Origin: Thiobius zoothamnicola
GTDB lineage: Bacteria; Pseudomonadota; Gammaproteobacteria; Chromatiales; Chromatiaceae
Assembly (NCBI GenBank): GCA_963678215.1
Contig: OY782758.1
Location: 2,294,001-2,358,000, forward strand
Reading direction: 5' to 3'
DNA: 64,000 nt
The notes under the pieces are model-generated. The model was not told the DNA's origin and did no database searches. It worked only from the letters and a program-made list of their open reading frames with translations. How positions within the stretch are numbered: the first letter of the stretch is position 1; every line of letters starts with the position of its first letter. A program made the position numbers and the translations under genes. Below are positions 51,924 to 59,245 of the stretch, one piece after another.

Positions 51924-52724
51924 ATGAGTTTAGAAATTACAGAAATAGGTGATGATGATTGGGTGTTTAGTGATACTGAAACATCACAATCGGATTTTGA
52001 AATTCTTGATAGGGCAATCGACTTCTGGCATGAAGGTAGCTACGATCTAGCAGAGAACCTACTCAAGGGTGCGATTGCAAAAAATACGTCAAATATTGAT
52101 GCCCTTCACCATTTATCAATGCTATATGATGATACCTCAAGAGAGTTTGAAGCATATTTATGTTGTAGGGAAGCAGTAAGAATAGGGCTAGATGCAATTC
52201 CCAAAGGTTTTGATTGGAGAAAATCTAAACTTAGTTGGTATGTGCATGAAAATCGCCCCTTTATAAGGGCGTACCATTCTCTGGGTTTATGGCATCAACG
52301 AAGAAATGAAATTGAACTGGCTATAACAGTCTTTTCTAGACTTCTTTCAACCTGCCCAAACGATAATCTCGGTGTGAGATATATACTTCCAAAACTATGG
52401 ATTGATCAAGGTGATTATTTATCTGTTATACGCCTTTGTAAGGAATACGAGGATGATGTTGCTCCTGAAATAACGTATACATATCCATTAGTATTGGTGC
52501 TTCTTGGCGAGCAAGAAAAAGCAGCACAGTTATTTAAAAAAGCAAAAACCAGCCTTCCATTGGTTGCTAAAGAGTTAAAGAAAAAACACCATCCCAAACC
52601 TAAGTCTAAAATGCCTGGCTACATTACTCATGGTGGTGCTGACCAAGCGTATTCATATTGGAAAGAATATGGGTGTTATTGGGCAAATAGTAATAAAGCA
52701 ATGTCTTTGCTATCAAATGGCTAA
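51924..52724 (+). CDS. TPR-like cassette protein, unknown function
   Basis: 266 residues. Acidic N-terminus (EITEIGDDDWVFSD) then helical repeats in the style of tetratricopeptide repeats: AIDFWHEGSYDLAENLLKGAIAKN, NIDALHHLSMLYDD, EFEAYLCCREAVRIGL, and NEIELAITVFSRLLSTCP, with a closing segment GGADQAYSYWKEYGCYW. No signal peptide. AT-rich, unlike core genes. Flanked by attC sites (51858 and 52719) as a mobile cassette. A scaffold role is the most one can say. Confidence 0.7.
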   Translation: MSLEITEIGDDDWVFSDTETSQSDFEILDRAIDFWHEGSYDLAENLLKGAIAKNTSNIDALHHLSMLYDDTSREFEAYLCCREAVRIGLDAIPKGFDWRKSKLSWYVHENRPFIRAYHSLGLWHQRRNEIELAITVFSRLLSTCPNDNLGVRYILPKLWIDQGDYLSVIRLCKEYEDDVAPEITYTYPLVLVLLGEQEKAAQLFKKAKTSLPLVAKELKKKHHPKPKSKMPGYITHGGADQAYSYWKEYGCYWANSNKAMSLLSNG

Positions 52725-52832
52725 CCATAAGCTCCAGCGGAACCCCAACACTGCGCGGCTTTTCGCGCATGGCTTCGCCATTATTGCGCAAACGCTGCTC
52801 CGCGTTGGGTTCCGCTGAGCCTGGCGTTAGGC
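52719..52832 (+). other. attC site 1 of the array
   Basis: 114 bases, GGCTAAC at 52719 and GTTAGGC at 52826-52832 as core halves. Inner arms AGCTCCAGCGGAACCCCAAC and GTTGGGTTCCGCTGAGC pair with one extra base on the left, the unpaired base that orients integron recombination. The stop codon of the TPR-like gene is inside it. Confidence 0.85.
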
Positions 52833-52853
52833 CATTCAATTGAGAGATATTAC

Positions 52854-53405
52854 ATGTTTGGAGATGGAGAAGGTTTAAACACAGAAATCAAGTTTGTTGT
52901 TGGTGCAGCATTTGATGCTTTTTCAAAGGCGTGGGGTGACCTCGCGTCTGAAAAGATATTTTGGATTGATACATGGTCAGAATTGCTCGTGGAATACGAT
53001 GTAAGAACAATTGGTCACGCTACAGAACACTGTATTCAAACACTCACCAGATCGCCAACACTTCCTGAGTTTAAGACTTATTGCAAAAGAATAAAAAACA
53101 AAGAGCGTCTCACTGACCCAATCATTTCTAAAGTCGAAAAGATCGCGAGAAATATTCTAGAAACAACACCAGAAACGCTTGATTACTCAAATTATTCAGA
53201 GCTTGCAGATGCTTGCCTTATAGCTGCATCAATAGCGGCAGCAAAAGCAAACGAATCTGTTGGCTTAGAATGGAATAAAAATATGGTTGAGCTTGACCTT
53301 GCGGCTAGAGCTAGGATGTTTGGTTTTGAAAGTCTTCTTTGGAGGGATGATGCAAGAAATGGGAAAGGTTATTGGTTTGACCTGCTGGTTAAAGAAAAGG
53401 CATAA
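52854..53405 (+). CDS. Integron cassette protein, unknown function
   Basis: 183 residues. The segment AFSKAWGDLASEKIFWIDTW through LTRSPTLPEFKTYCKRIKN has the general pattern of phage replication P-type helicase loaders (PTLPEFxxxC), though no clear domain is visible and the match is weak. The C-terminal half is helical and alanine-rich. No signal peptide. It lies in a cassette between attC sites 1 and 2; its stop is inside attC 2. No Shine-Dalgarno beyond GAGATATT. Confidence 0.62.
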   Translation: MFGDGEGLNTEIKFVVGAAFDAFSKAWGDLASEKIFWIDTWSELLVEYDVRTIGHATEHCIQTLTRSPTLPEFKTYCKRIKNKERLTDPIISKVEKIARNILETTPETLDYSNYSELADACLIAASIAAAKANESVGLEWNKNMVELDLAARARMFGFESLLWRDDARNGKGYWFDLLVKEKA

Positions 53406-53490
53406 CACGGCGCCTCACCTGATTGCCCAAAGCTGCGCCGCTCGTACCTCGCTATGCAGCTCTGGGCAACAGGTGAGCTAGGCGTTACAC
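53400..53490 (+). other. attC site 2 of the array
   Basis: 91 bases from GCATAAC to GTTACAC. Arms GCCTCACCTGATTGCCCA and its partner TGGGCAACAGGTGAGCTAGGC pair well, with AGCTGC/GCAGCT continuing inward. Core halves deviate slightly from the consensus. Confidence 0.83.
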
Positions 53491-53520
53491 GTCTACATCA
53501 AATTATGGAGAAATTAATAC

Positions 53521-54240
53521 ATGGGATGGCTTGAAGATTTAGGAAAAACTCTTCCTGTTGAAAAAGCATATGATGATTTAATTCAGCCAGCAGCTGAAGA
53601 GGTTGGTAGTATTGCTAAATCTACGATAAAAGCAGCAAGATTTGTTCTGGCTCCAATTGATTATTTAGCAGCACAACAAGACAGGTATCAAAAATTCTTA
53701 AAACGTGTCAGCGAAAATGTACCTGAAGAAAATTTAATACCTGCACACCCACAGATTGCAGGCCCAGTAATGGACAATTTAAGATATATTGATGAAGAGA
53801 ACATCATTGCCACTTTGTTCATCAATTTGCTTTCAAGAGCTGTAGATAAAGAACGAGTAAATGAAGCTCACCCAGCTTTTGTGAATATAATTTATCAACT
53901 ATCTCCTGATGAGGCGCTTCTTATCAATCATTTAGCTGACTCTGAAGCTAAATTAATTCAAGTTTCAGATTTCTATCCTCAAAGCAACACATTTGGCCCG
54001 GCACGTACAGAAACAAATGAATTTCCACTTGATCAACTGGCATACCCAGAAAATTACCTAATGTATATGGATCATCTGCATAGTTTAAATTTGGCTGGTA
54101 TTTGGCAAGTGGGGAATCAGCAACCAATAAACACTAGTGGTCAACAAACTGGAACAAGAATCATAAGTAATGCACAGCTCACTAATTTTGGGCATCTCTT
54201 TGCCAAAGCATGTGTGGCTGGCGTCGTATCAGAGCAGTAA
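53521..54240 (+). CDS. Abi-alpha/DUF4393-like protein (putative phage defence cassette)
   Basis: 239 residues. The order AYDDLIQPAAEEVGSIAKSTIKAARFVLAPID, then VPEENLIPAHPQIAGPVMDNLRYI, and LFINLLSRAVDKERVNEAHPAFVNIIYQLSPDEALLI (in segments) matches the Abi-alpha (DUF4393) family, found in abortive-infection type loci. No signal peptide and no long membrane segment. It stands alone in its cassette (attC sites 2 and 3). Integron cassettes are a known store of phage-defence genes. Activity is inferred from family and context. Confidence 0.75.
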   Translation: MGWLEDLGKTLPVEKAYDDLIQPAAEEVGSIAKSTIKAARFVLAPIDYLAAQQDRYQKFLKRVSENVPEENLIPAHPQIAGPVMDNLRYIDEENIIATLFINLLSRAVDKERVNEAHPAFVNIIYQLSPDEALLINHLADSEAKLIQVSDFYPQSNTFGPARTETNEFPLDQLAYPENYLMYMDHLHSLNLAGIWQVGNQQPINTSGQQTGTRIISNAQLTNFGHLFAKACVAGVVSEQ

Positions 54241-54332
54241 ACGACGTGTGACAAATGGTTCCAGTTCGTTCCGGGGCTGCGCCCCTCCACCCGACGCCGC
54301 CGTCAGCGGCGCGGCTGAACCAGGCGTTATGA
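54236..54332 (+). other. attC site 3 of the array
   Basis: Right core GTTATGA (54326-54332) with GGCTGAACCAGGC before it; left arm GGTTCCAG follows GTGTGACAAAT. GGTTC-C-AG pairs with CTGAACC, leaving an extra C. The stem continues through GC-rich hairpins. The left boundary is uncertain (54236 or 54245). Confidence 0.75.
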
Positions 54333-54378
54333 GAAATAAGTTATGGAAACCTGAGTCGTATCAGGTTACGCTGTATAA

Positions 54379-54657
54379 ATGACACTTAGCTTTAAACACA
54401 AAGGGCTTGAGCAATTTTTTAAAACTGGCCGTAAATCAGGGATTCAAGCTAAACACGCTAAGCGAATTCAATTAATTCTTGGTAGATTAAATGCTGTAAC
54501 TGATCCAGAAGATATGAATCTTCCTGGTTTGTATTTACATCAATTATCTGGGGTTCGGGAAGATACTTGGTCGGTTAGAGTAAGTGGCAACTGGCGTATT
54601 ACTTTCAAGTTTAACGGCGAGCACGCCGAAGTAGTGAATTACGAAGATTACCATTGA
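54379..54657 (+). CDS. higB: HigB-type toxin (RelE superfamily)
   Basis: 92 residues. Pattern LEQFFKTGRKSGIQAKHAKRIQLILGRLNA, LPGLYLHQLSGVREDTWSVRVSGNWRITFKFNG and VVNYEDYH is that of HigB/RelE mRNA interferases, with the basic residues and SGNWRI motif of the group. It cuts mRNA on the ribosome. higA follows with its start about nine bases past the stop. Toxin-first order is usual for higBA. Carried between attC sites 3 and 4. Confidence 0.9.
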   Translation: MTLSFKHKGLEQFFKTGRKSGIQAKHAKRIQLILGRLNAVTDPEDMNLPGLYLHQLSGVREDTWSVRVSGNWRITFKFNGEHAEVVNYEDYH

Positions 54658-54665
54658 GGAAAAAT

Positions 54666-54953
54666 ATGTTAATGCACAACCCGCCTCACCCTGGAGAAAT
54701 TATCAAAGAGTTATGCCTAGACCCCTTAGGGCTATCAGTTACGGAGGCAGCTAAAGGTCTGGGGGTTAGTAGAAAGACGCTTTCAAGTATTGTTAATGGT
54801 AAGGCAGGTATCAGCCCTGAAATGGCGGTTCGCCTTTCAATAGCTTTTAATACCTCGTCCGAAAGTTGGATTAATCAACAATCACAGTACGATCTATGGC
54901 AGGCAGAGCAGCGTAGAAATGAGCTTGACGTATCAAGTTTATCTGCCGCATAA
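54666..54953 (+). CDS. higA: HigA-type antitoxin (XRE family)
   Basis: 95 residues from ATG 54666 with GAGGA before it; ATG 54672 (MHNPPHPGEII) is also possible. HTH motif SVTEAAKGLGVSRKTLSSIVNGKAGISPEMAVRLSIAF, in the HigA type with HPGEIIKE at the N-terminus. Binds HigB and represses the operon. The stop is three bases before attC 4. Confidence 0.92.
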   Translation: MLMHNPPHPGEIIKELCLDPLGLSVTEAAKGLGVSRKTLSSIVNGKAGISPEMAVRLSIAFNTSSESWINQQSQYDLWQAEQRRNELDVSSLSAA

Positions 54954-54956
54954 AAC

Positions 54957-55006
54957 TCATAACACGGTGCTCCAGCGGACACCTAACACTCAGCTAGGTG
55001 TTAAGT
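54957..55006 (+). other. attC site 4, short form
   Basis: 50 bases from TCATAAC to GTTAAGT. Left arm GCTCCAGCGGAC is like that of site 1, but the right half is GCTAGGTGTTAAG and the inner ACACCTA/TAGGTGT pair forms a different fold. It appears to be a deletion or a fusion of two sites. Confidence 0.6.
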
Positions 55007-55262
55007 GTCAATAGTTAGCATCAAAGGCTTTGTTCTTTGGTGCGTAGTTTTAAGGCTTGTGTTTACGGTGCAGCTTTCTTGGTGGCTTATTTGGGTAAAG
55101 TGGCAACCACCAACCAATGAGTTTTTCACGGCGGTTATTTTCGTGGCGCAGCATTTCTGGCAAATCAGGCAATCTTTTCACCCACTAGCCAACATTGTGC
55201 GTGGGGTATTGGTAGGTCACAAAACATGGGTGCATTTCACCAAAGTCATGTGTAAATCCTAG
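55005..55262 (+). CDS. Small hydrophobic cassette protein, unknown function
   Basis: 85 residues, Trp- and Phe-rich with two hydrophobic stretches (FVLWCVVLRLVFTVQLSWWLIWV and FFTAVIFVAQHFW), so possibly a small membrane protein. Start ATG at 55005 directly at the core of attC 4 without a Shine-Dalgarno. Short hydrophobic ORFs of this kind are frequent in integron arrays, but I know no function. It could also be non-coding cassette DNA. Confidence 0.45.
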   Translation: MSIVSIKGFVLWCVVLRLVFTVQLSWWLIWVKWQPPTNEFFTAVIFVAQHFWQIRQSFHPLANIVRGVLVGHKTWVHFTKVMCKS

Positions 55263-55264
55263 GC

Positions 55265-55335
55265 ACTTAACAAATAGCTCCACCGGAAAAAACACTCGCT
55301 GCGCTCGCATTTTCCCGGTGAGCTAGGCGTTAGGT
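55265..55335 (+). other. attC site 5 of the array
   Basis: 71 bases, ACTTAAC (55265-55271) to GTTAGGT (55329-55335), both fitting the integron core consensus. Arms AATAGCTCCACCGGAAAA and TTTTCCCGGTGAGCTAGGC pair with one extra C. The clearest site of the array and the last in view. Confidence 0.87.
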
Positions 55336-55343
55336 GTTTTTAG

Positions 55344-55554
55344 CTATTCGTAAAGCGCATTAATTTCAACCTTTAGGGCTTTAGCAAGTAAAGCGGTTTC
55401 TTCATCTGTCACCCTCCGTACTTGAGACTCAATTTTTGTCAAAGTTCCCCGGCTAATATCCACTCAAACAAGTTGCACTTCGTCGCAAGTTCTTCTTGGG
55501 TAAGCTGTTGTTTTTTCTTAGTTGTCGTACTCTTGGGCCAATCAGGTCCATCAT
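55344..55554 (-). pseudogene. XRE-family regulator, frame-shifted
   Basis: Read on the minus strand: MMDLIGPRVRQLRKNN in frame one, QLTQEELATKCNLF in frame two and VDISRGTLTKIESQVRRVTDEETALLAKALKV in frame three, ending at a TAG (55344-55346). Put together it is a typical HTH_XRE protein of about 65-70 residues with two frameshifts. It diverges from the SymE-like gene and two palindromes lie between them, so it once was a likely repressor or antitoxin. Confidence 0.75.
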
Positions 55555-55558
55555 TTTT

Positions 55559-55574
55559 GCTCCGTTATCGGAGC
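55559..55574. promoter_or_regulatory. Palindrome GCTCCGTTATCGGAGC (putative operator 1)
   Basis: Perfect 6-bp arms around TTAT. A second, related palindrome (GCTCCGTATTCAGAGC, 55605-55620) lies 30 bases on. Both sit between the xre remnant and the symE-like gene and are probably the binding sites of the XRE protein. Confidence 0.65.
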
Positions 55575-55604
55575 CTGATTCTCTCAGGGTCAAATGCCAA
55601 AATT

Positions 55605-55620
55605 GCTCCGTATTCAGAGC
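55605..55620. promoter_or_regulatory. Palindrome GCTCCGTATTCAGAGC (putative operator 2)
   Basis: Same arms as operator 1 with one mismatch (GCTCCG/CAGAGC). It ends 13 bases before the symE-like start codon, where a bound protein would block translation or transcription initiation. Confidence 0.62.
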
Positions 55621-55633
55621 AAAGGCTGAGGCA

Positions 55634-55894
55634 ATGAGCAAAGAGTCCTGCGAATTGAAGGTTGTACGACACTTTTCAAATAAACCGGTAGCTTCCTTAC
55701 CACTCAAGGGGCGGTGGCTTGAGGAGGCTGGGTTTAAAGTGGGTACCCAGGTGAACGTTATCGTTCGTAATGGTTGCCTGGTAATTTTGGCACCAAGTGC
55801 CATAGAAGGTAAAATGTCTGGCGGATTCAAGTTGCAAAACCAACTACATCGTTTTCCCAGTCGGGCACAAGCGTTTGAGTCGCCATTTCAATGA
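55634..55894 (+). CDS. SymE-like toxin
   Basis: 86 residues from ATG 55634 (longer in-frame starts run through the palindromes and add no homology). The core PLKGRWLEEAGFKVGTQVNVIVRNGCLVILAP is the SymE (AbrB/SpoVT-like swapped hairpin) signature. E. coli SymE is an SOS-induced protein that condenses the nucleoid and harms RNA, countered by antisense SymR. Here control by the divergent XRE gene is more likely; that gene is now broken. No SymR-like antisense RNA was seen. Confidence 0.8.
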   Translation: MSKESCELKVVRHFSNKPVASLPLKGRWLEEAGFKVGTQVNVIVRNGCLVILAPSAIEGKMSGGFKLQNQLHRFPSRAQAFESPFQ

Positions 55895-55951
55895 GGATTC
55901 GCAGCTGTGTCGTCAGGTGGTGGCACCCGTTTTCCTGACGACACGATCCTG
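55893..55951. repeat. Palindrome with GTGTCGTCAGG / CCTGACGACAC arms
   Basis: Perfect 11-bp arms at 55907-55917 and 55934-55944, with outer AGGAT/ATCCT. The GTGTCGTCA motif is also the end of the repeat at 21853-21996 and precedes the hairpin at 17090. It lies just after the symE-like gene and could be its transcript end or a short member of the repeat family. Confidence 0.65.
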
Positions 55952-55964
55952 AGTGGTTTTTACC

Positions 55965-56555
55965 TTATTCTTCAATTGGCGCATAGACTACGAAAGCGCC
56001 GCGCACATCACCTAATTGATAGCCTGTGGCTTTATCCATTGGGTAAAGCTGATGAATTTTAGCGGCAAGCTCCGGTTTGATATCAGCGCCATGGCAATTT
56101 AGGCAAACCGGGTTGTTGACATTGATCGCTTTCATATATAGGTGGTGAGGCTTGCCATCTTTTTGCACGACTTCAAGAATTTCACTGTCCGCGGTGAAGT
56201 CGGCACTGTTAATGTGCGCGGCTTCTTGTTCGGTGAGTGGCGTATTGGCTGGGTTACGCAACTTAGCGCTGGTGCGGCGCACAACCCAACCGTCTGCTTG
56301 TGCATTGGATACATTCTGGGTGATTGGCAGTGCTTTTTGTTGACAGACTTCTATCGCCGCCAAGGGGCCACCGGCTTTCATCGCTTTTTGCAGTTCACCT
56401 TTGAGTCCAGCACCCAATGATTGAACAGCTTCGCGGTAAGGCATCAGCACGGTTTGATCCGAATCCTCGCTTGGAACAGGGGTTTTTTCACAGGCGCTGG
56501 TGAGCACAAGCAGTAGGGATAGTAAGCTGAAATGGATGATGGATCGTCGCATCAT
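55965..56555 (-). CDS. Haem-binding lipoprotein with DUF3365 (Tll0287-like) domain
   Basis: 196 residues. Signal peptide with lipobox LTSAC (Cys22), so an envelope lipoprotein. One c-type haem site CLNCHG (about residue 154) and the domain blocks AIEVCQQKALPITQ, VRRTSAKLRNPANTPLTEQE and YQLGDVRGAFVVYAP fit the DUF3365/Tll0287-like haem-binding sensor fold. Probably a redox or ligand-sensing cytochrome in the periplasm. It faces the accessory region; ATG 56555 or 56552. Confidence 0.83.
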   Translation of the reverse strand: MMRRSIIHFSLLSLLLVLTSACEKTPVPSEDSDQTVLMPYREAVQSLGAGLKGELQKAMKAGGPLAAIEVCQQKALPITQNVSNAQADGWVVRRTSAKLRNPANTPLTEQEAAHINSADFTADSEILEVVQKDGKPHHLYMKAINVNNPVCLNCHGADIKPELAAKIHQLYPMDKATGYQLGDVRGAFVVYAPIEE

Positions 56556-56968
56556 ATTTTCCTTTTATAGAAGTGGATATACACAGATTTAGGGTGAAGG
56601 GTTTATGTCGGTCAGGGGGTATCTGATTTCAGAATTTATGAATCAGATTGGTCATCTTGATGGAGCAGGGATGGTAGATCAGCAGGTTTCACAAGGAAAA
56701 ACCGGATATTTTGCAATGCTTGGTTTTCTTGTTCCTTGCCTGGTACTTTGTCAAGCGATAGCCGCCTAGCCAGATGATTGAGCGCTCAACATAATGTTGC
56801 CATGGGTGTATGCCAAACAGATTTGCTTATGTTAGCTATAAATTGCTCTTATTTCGGTGTTTGAAGCGATGTTTTAATTGCGATGTTTATTTTTCGCAGC
56901 CGCCCTTCGGCCACATTTGTTGGTGCGAAGACTCTGCTGTTTTGATTTGCATAAAGGGAGATTGACGG
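56556..56968. other. Divergent intergenic region
   Basis: 413 bases between the haem lipoprotein gene and the glycerate kinase gene. No gene or strong hairpin recognised. A Shine-Dalgarno AAAGGGAG (about 56953) precedes ATG 56969. Confidence 0.5.
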
Positions 56969-58216
56969 ATGTGTCTGAAAACACCAAAAATTTTACTGCG
57001 CCAACTGTTTGATGCCGCCGTCGCTTCTGCTCAATCAGCCGTTTGTCTGCCGCAGCATTTGCCTGAACCACCGAAAGGCCGAACTGTGGTGGTGGGGGCT
57101 GGCAAGGCCAGCGCCGCAATGGCGCGTGCTTTTGAAGCCGCCTGGCCAGGTCCTTTGTCGGGCGTCGTGGTGACTCGTTATGGGTATGCGACGGATTGTG
57201 AGCGAATTGAAGTACTGGAAGCGGCCCATCCGACGCCGGATGAGTCTGGCGTGCTTGCCACGCGCCGGATTTTGCAAGCCGTATCCGGTTTGACTGAGGA
57301 TGACTTGGTGGTTGCCTTGATTTCCGGGGGTGGATCTGCACTATTGACCTGTCCGCCGGAACCGCTCAGTTTGGCGGATAAGATTGCGGTTAACCAAGCT
57401 TTATTGGACTCGGGTGCGCCAATCCATGCGATGAATTGCGTGCGTAAGCATTTATCTTTGGTGAAAGGCGGGCGGCTTGCTTTGGCTGCCGCTCCAGCTC
57501 AGGTCGTCACATTATTGATCTCCGATGTGCCGGGCGATGATCTGGCGACCATTGCGTCGGGGCCGACGACGCCTGATTCGACCACGCGACAGCAAGCGTT
57601 GGCGATTATTCGACAGTATCGGATGCCGGTACCCAATTCGGTTGTCCAGTATTTGACTTCATCTGCTGCGGAATCTCCCAAGCCGGATAATGTATTATTC
57701 GCCCGCTGTGCTACCCGGGTCATCGCCGCACCCGGCATGATGTTGGAGCAAGCCGCCGAGGTTGCAAGAAACGCGGGTTATCGCGTCGAGATTCTGGGCG
57801 ATGATCTGGAAGGAGAGGCGCGCGAAGTGGCGCGCCGACATGCTGAACTTGCTATGAAAACCGAGCCGGGCGTCATACTGTTATCTGGTGGCGAATTGAC
57901 GGTTACTCATCCAGGCAAGGGTCAAGGTGGGCCTAATACTGAATATGCGTTGGCCTTGGTGAAGTATCTTGATGGACGGGAGGGTATCCATGCGATTGCA
58001 TGTGATACGGATGGCATTGATGGGTCGGCAGACAATGCCGGAGCTTATATTGATCCCACCACGCTGAGCCGTGCGCGCCAACTGGGCTTGCAGGCGGATG
58101 ACTATCTGAATACGCATAATGCCGCCGTTTACTTTAGATATCTGAATGATTTGGTGGTTTCCGGGCCAACTCGAACGAATGTGAATGATTTTCGCGCTGT
58201 TATGTGTGAAAAATGA
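56969..58216 (+). CDS. Glycerate 2-kinase, MOFRL type
   Basis: 415 residues. Phosphorylates D-glycerate to 2-phosphoglycerate (or acts in the hydroxypyruvate/tartrate route). Blocks: VVVGAGKASAAMARAFE, VLEAAHPTPDESGV, VVALISGGGSALLTCPPE, HLSLVKGGRLA, LLISDVPGDDLATIASGPT and the C-terminal MOFRL domain (ILLSGGELTVTHPGKGQGGPNTEYAL, DTDGIDG, DDLVVSGPTRTNVNDFRAVM). This is the GckA/TtuD family. A CbbY-like phosphatase follows 285 bases on, suggesting joint use in phosphoglycolate or glycerate recycling. Confidence 0.92.
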   Translation: MCLKTPKILLRQLFDAAVASAQSAVCLPQHLPEPPKGRTVVVGAGKASAAMARAFEAAWPGPLSGVVVTRYGYATDCERIEVLEAAHPTPDESGVLATRRILQAVSGLTEDDLVVALISGGGSALLTCPPEPLSLADKIAVNQALLDSGAPIHAMNCVRKHLSLVKGGRLALAAAPAQVVTLLISDVPGDDLATIASGPTTPDSTTRQQALAIIRQYRMPVPNSVVQYLTSSAAESPKPDNVLFARCATRVIAAPGMMLEQAAEVARNAGYRVEILGDDLEGEAREVARRHAELAMKTEPGVILLSGGELTVTHPGKGQGGPNTEYALALVKYLDGREGIHAIACDTDGIDGSADNAGAYIDPTTLSRARQLGLQADDYLNTHNAAVYFRYLNDLVVSGPTRTNVNDFRAVMCEK

Positions 58217-58501
58217 AACACAATTTTTATTTTTGCACCAAGCGGTGAGGGGCAGTGCTGTTTCACGTCCGAGTGAATTTGTCTTTGGGGTTTCAGAGAA
58301 TATGTTGTGGCTCTATCATGGTGGGCTGAATTTACCCCTTTGCGGCGGGTGTAGAATTGATGGGATTGCCAAAGGGAAGAGATGAAATTCTCCCCTTCAG
58401 TCATCGGTGGTTGGCATAACCCGTCGATGACCTAAATTTGATTCAATTGGGTTTCCAGTTATTTACCTCATCCTTATAAAAGGATCATCCAGGGAAAGAG
58501 C

Positions 58502-59245
58502 ATGAAAGCACTGATTTTTGATGTTGATGGCACTTTAGCTGACACCGAGAAAGATGGCCATAGAGTCGCCTTTAACCGGGCGTTCGCCGAAGCCGGGCTG
58601 GATTGGGCGTGGAGCGTTGATTTATATGGTGATTTGTTAGCTATTACCGGCGGCAAGGAAAGGATTCAACACTATATGGATCAGTATGATCCAGTTTTTG
58701 AACTATCGACGCCGGTTGATGAGTTCATCGCAAATTTACATCAAGCCAAAACCAGGCATTACAAAGCGCTGGTTTCCAAAGGCGGTATTGCTTTGCGTCC
58801 TGGTGTTGAGAGTTTGTTACGCGCAGCCCATGCCGATCATGTGCGATTGGCCATCGCGACAACCACGACTTTAATTAACGTTACCACCTTGATTGGCAGC
58901 ACTTTAGGCGAAAGCGCTATTGATTGGTTTGAAGTGATTGGGGCGGGTGACGTGGTTGAACGCAAAAAACCGGCACCGGATATTTATCAATGGGTGCTGG
59001 ATAAAATGGAGCTGACCGGACAAGAGGCGATTGCTTTTGAAGATTCGGAGAATGGCGTGAAATCAGCCGCTGAGGCTGGTGTTACACAGATTATCGTGAC
59101 GACGAATGCGTATACGGCGCAGCAGGATTTCAGCGCGGCGAATATTGTGATGGATGGTTTAGGCGACGCCAATCAGCAACCGAGTCTGCAAAAAGGCGAT
59201 GCCCCATTGCATGGTGTTGATCTGGCTTGGCTCAGCACCTTGTAA
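58502..59245 (+). CDS. HAD-superfamily phosphatase, CbbY-like
   Basis: 247 residues. HAD motif I FDVDGTLADTE with the nucleophile Asp and its partner, IATTTT (motif II Thr), KKPAPDIYQWVL with the motif III Lys and FEDSENGVKSAAEAG (motif IV). The GHRVAFNRAFAEAGLDW cap is close to CbbY, which clears xylulose-1,5-bisphosphate, an inhibitor of Rubisco. Phosphoglycolate phosphatase and beta-phosphoglucomutase are other options. Its 3' end overlaps cysZ (minus strand) by 14 bases. Confidence 0.86.
   Translation: MKALIFDVDGTLADTEKDGHRVAFNRAFAEAGLDWAWSVDLYGDLLAITGGKERIQHYMDQYDPVFELSTPVDEFIANLHQAKTRHYKALVSKGGIALRPGVESLLRAAHADHVRLAIATTTTLINVTTLIGSTLGESAIDWFEVIGAGDVVERKKPAPDIYQWVLDKMELTGQEAIAFEDSENGVKSAAEAGVTQIIVTTNAYTAQQDFSAANIVMDGLGDANQQPSLQKGDAPLHGVDLAWLSTL

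Noticed and set aside
50480..55335. Integron integrase gene within the array
   Set aside because: No tyrosine recombinase motif found on either strand in this stretch or elsewhere in the window.
55453..55830. Minus-strand 125-codon frame over the xre-symE region
   Set aside because: Only its last part (RVRQLRKNN) matches XRE, ended by a frameshift; the rest is the reverse of the symE-like gene.
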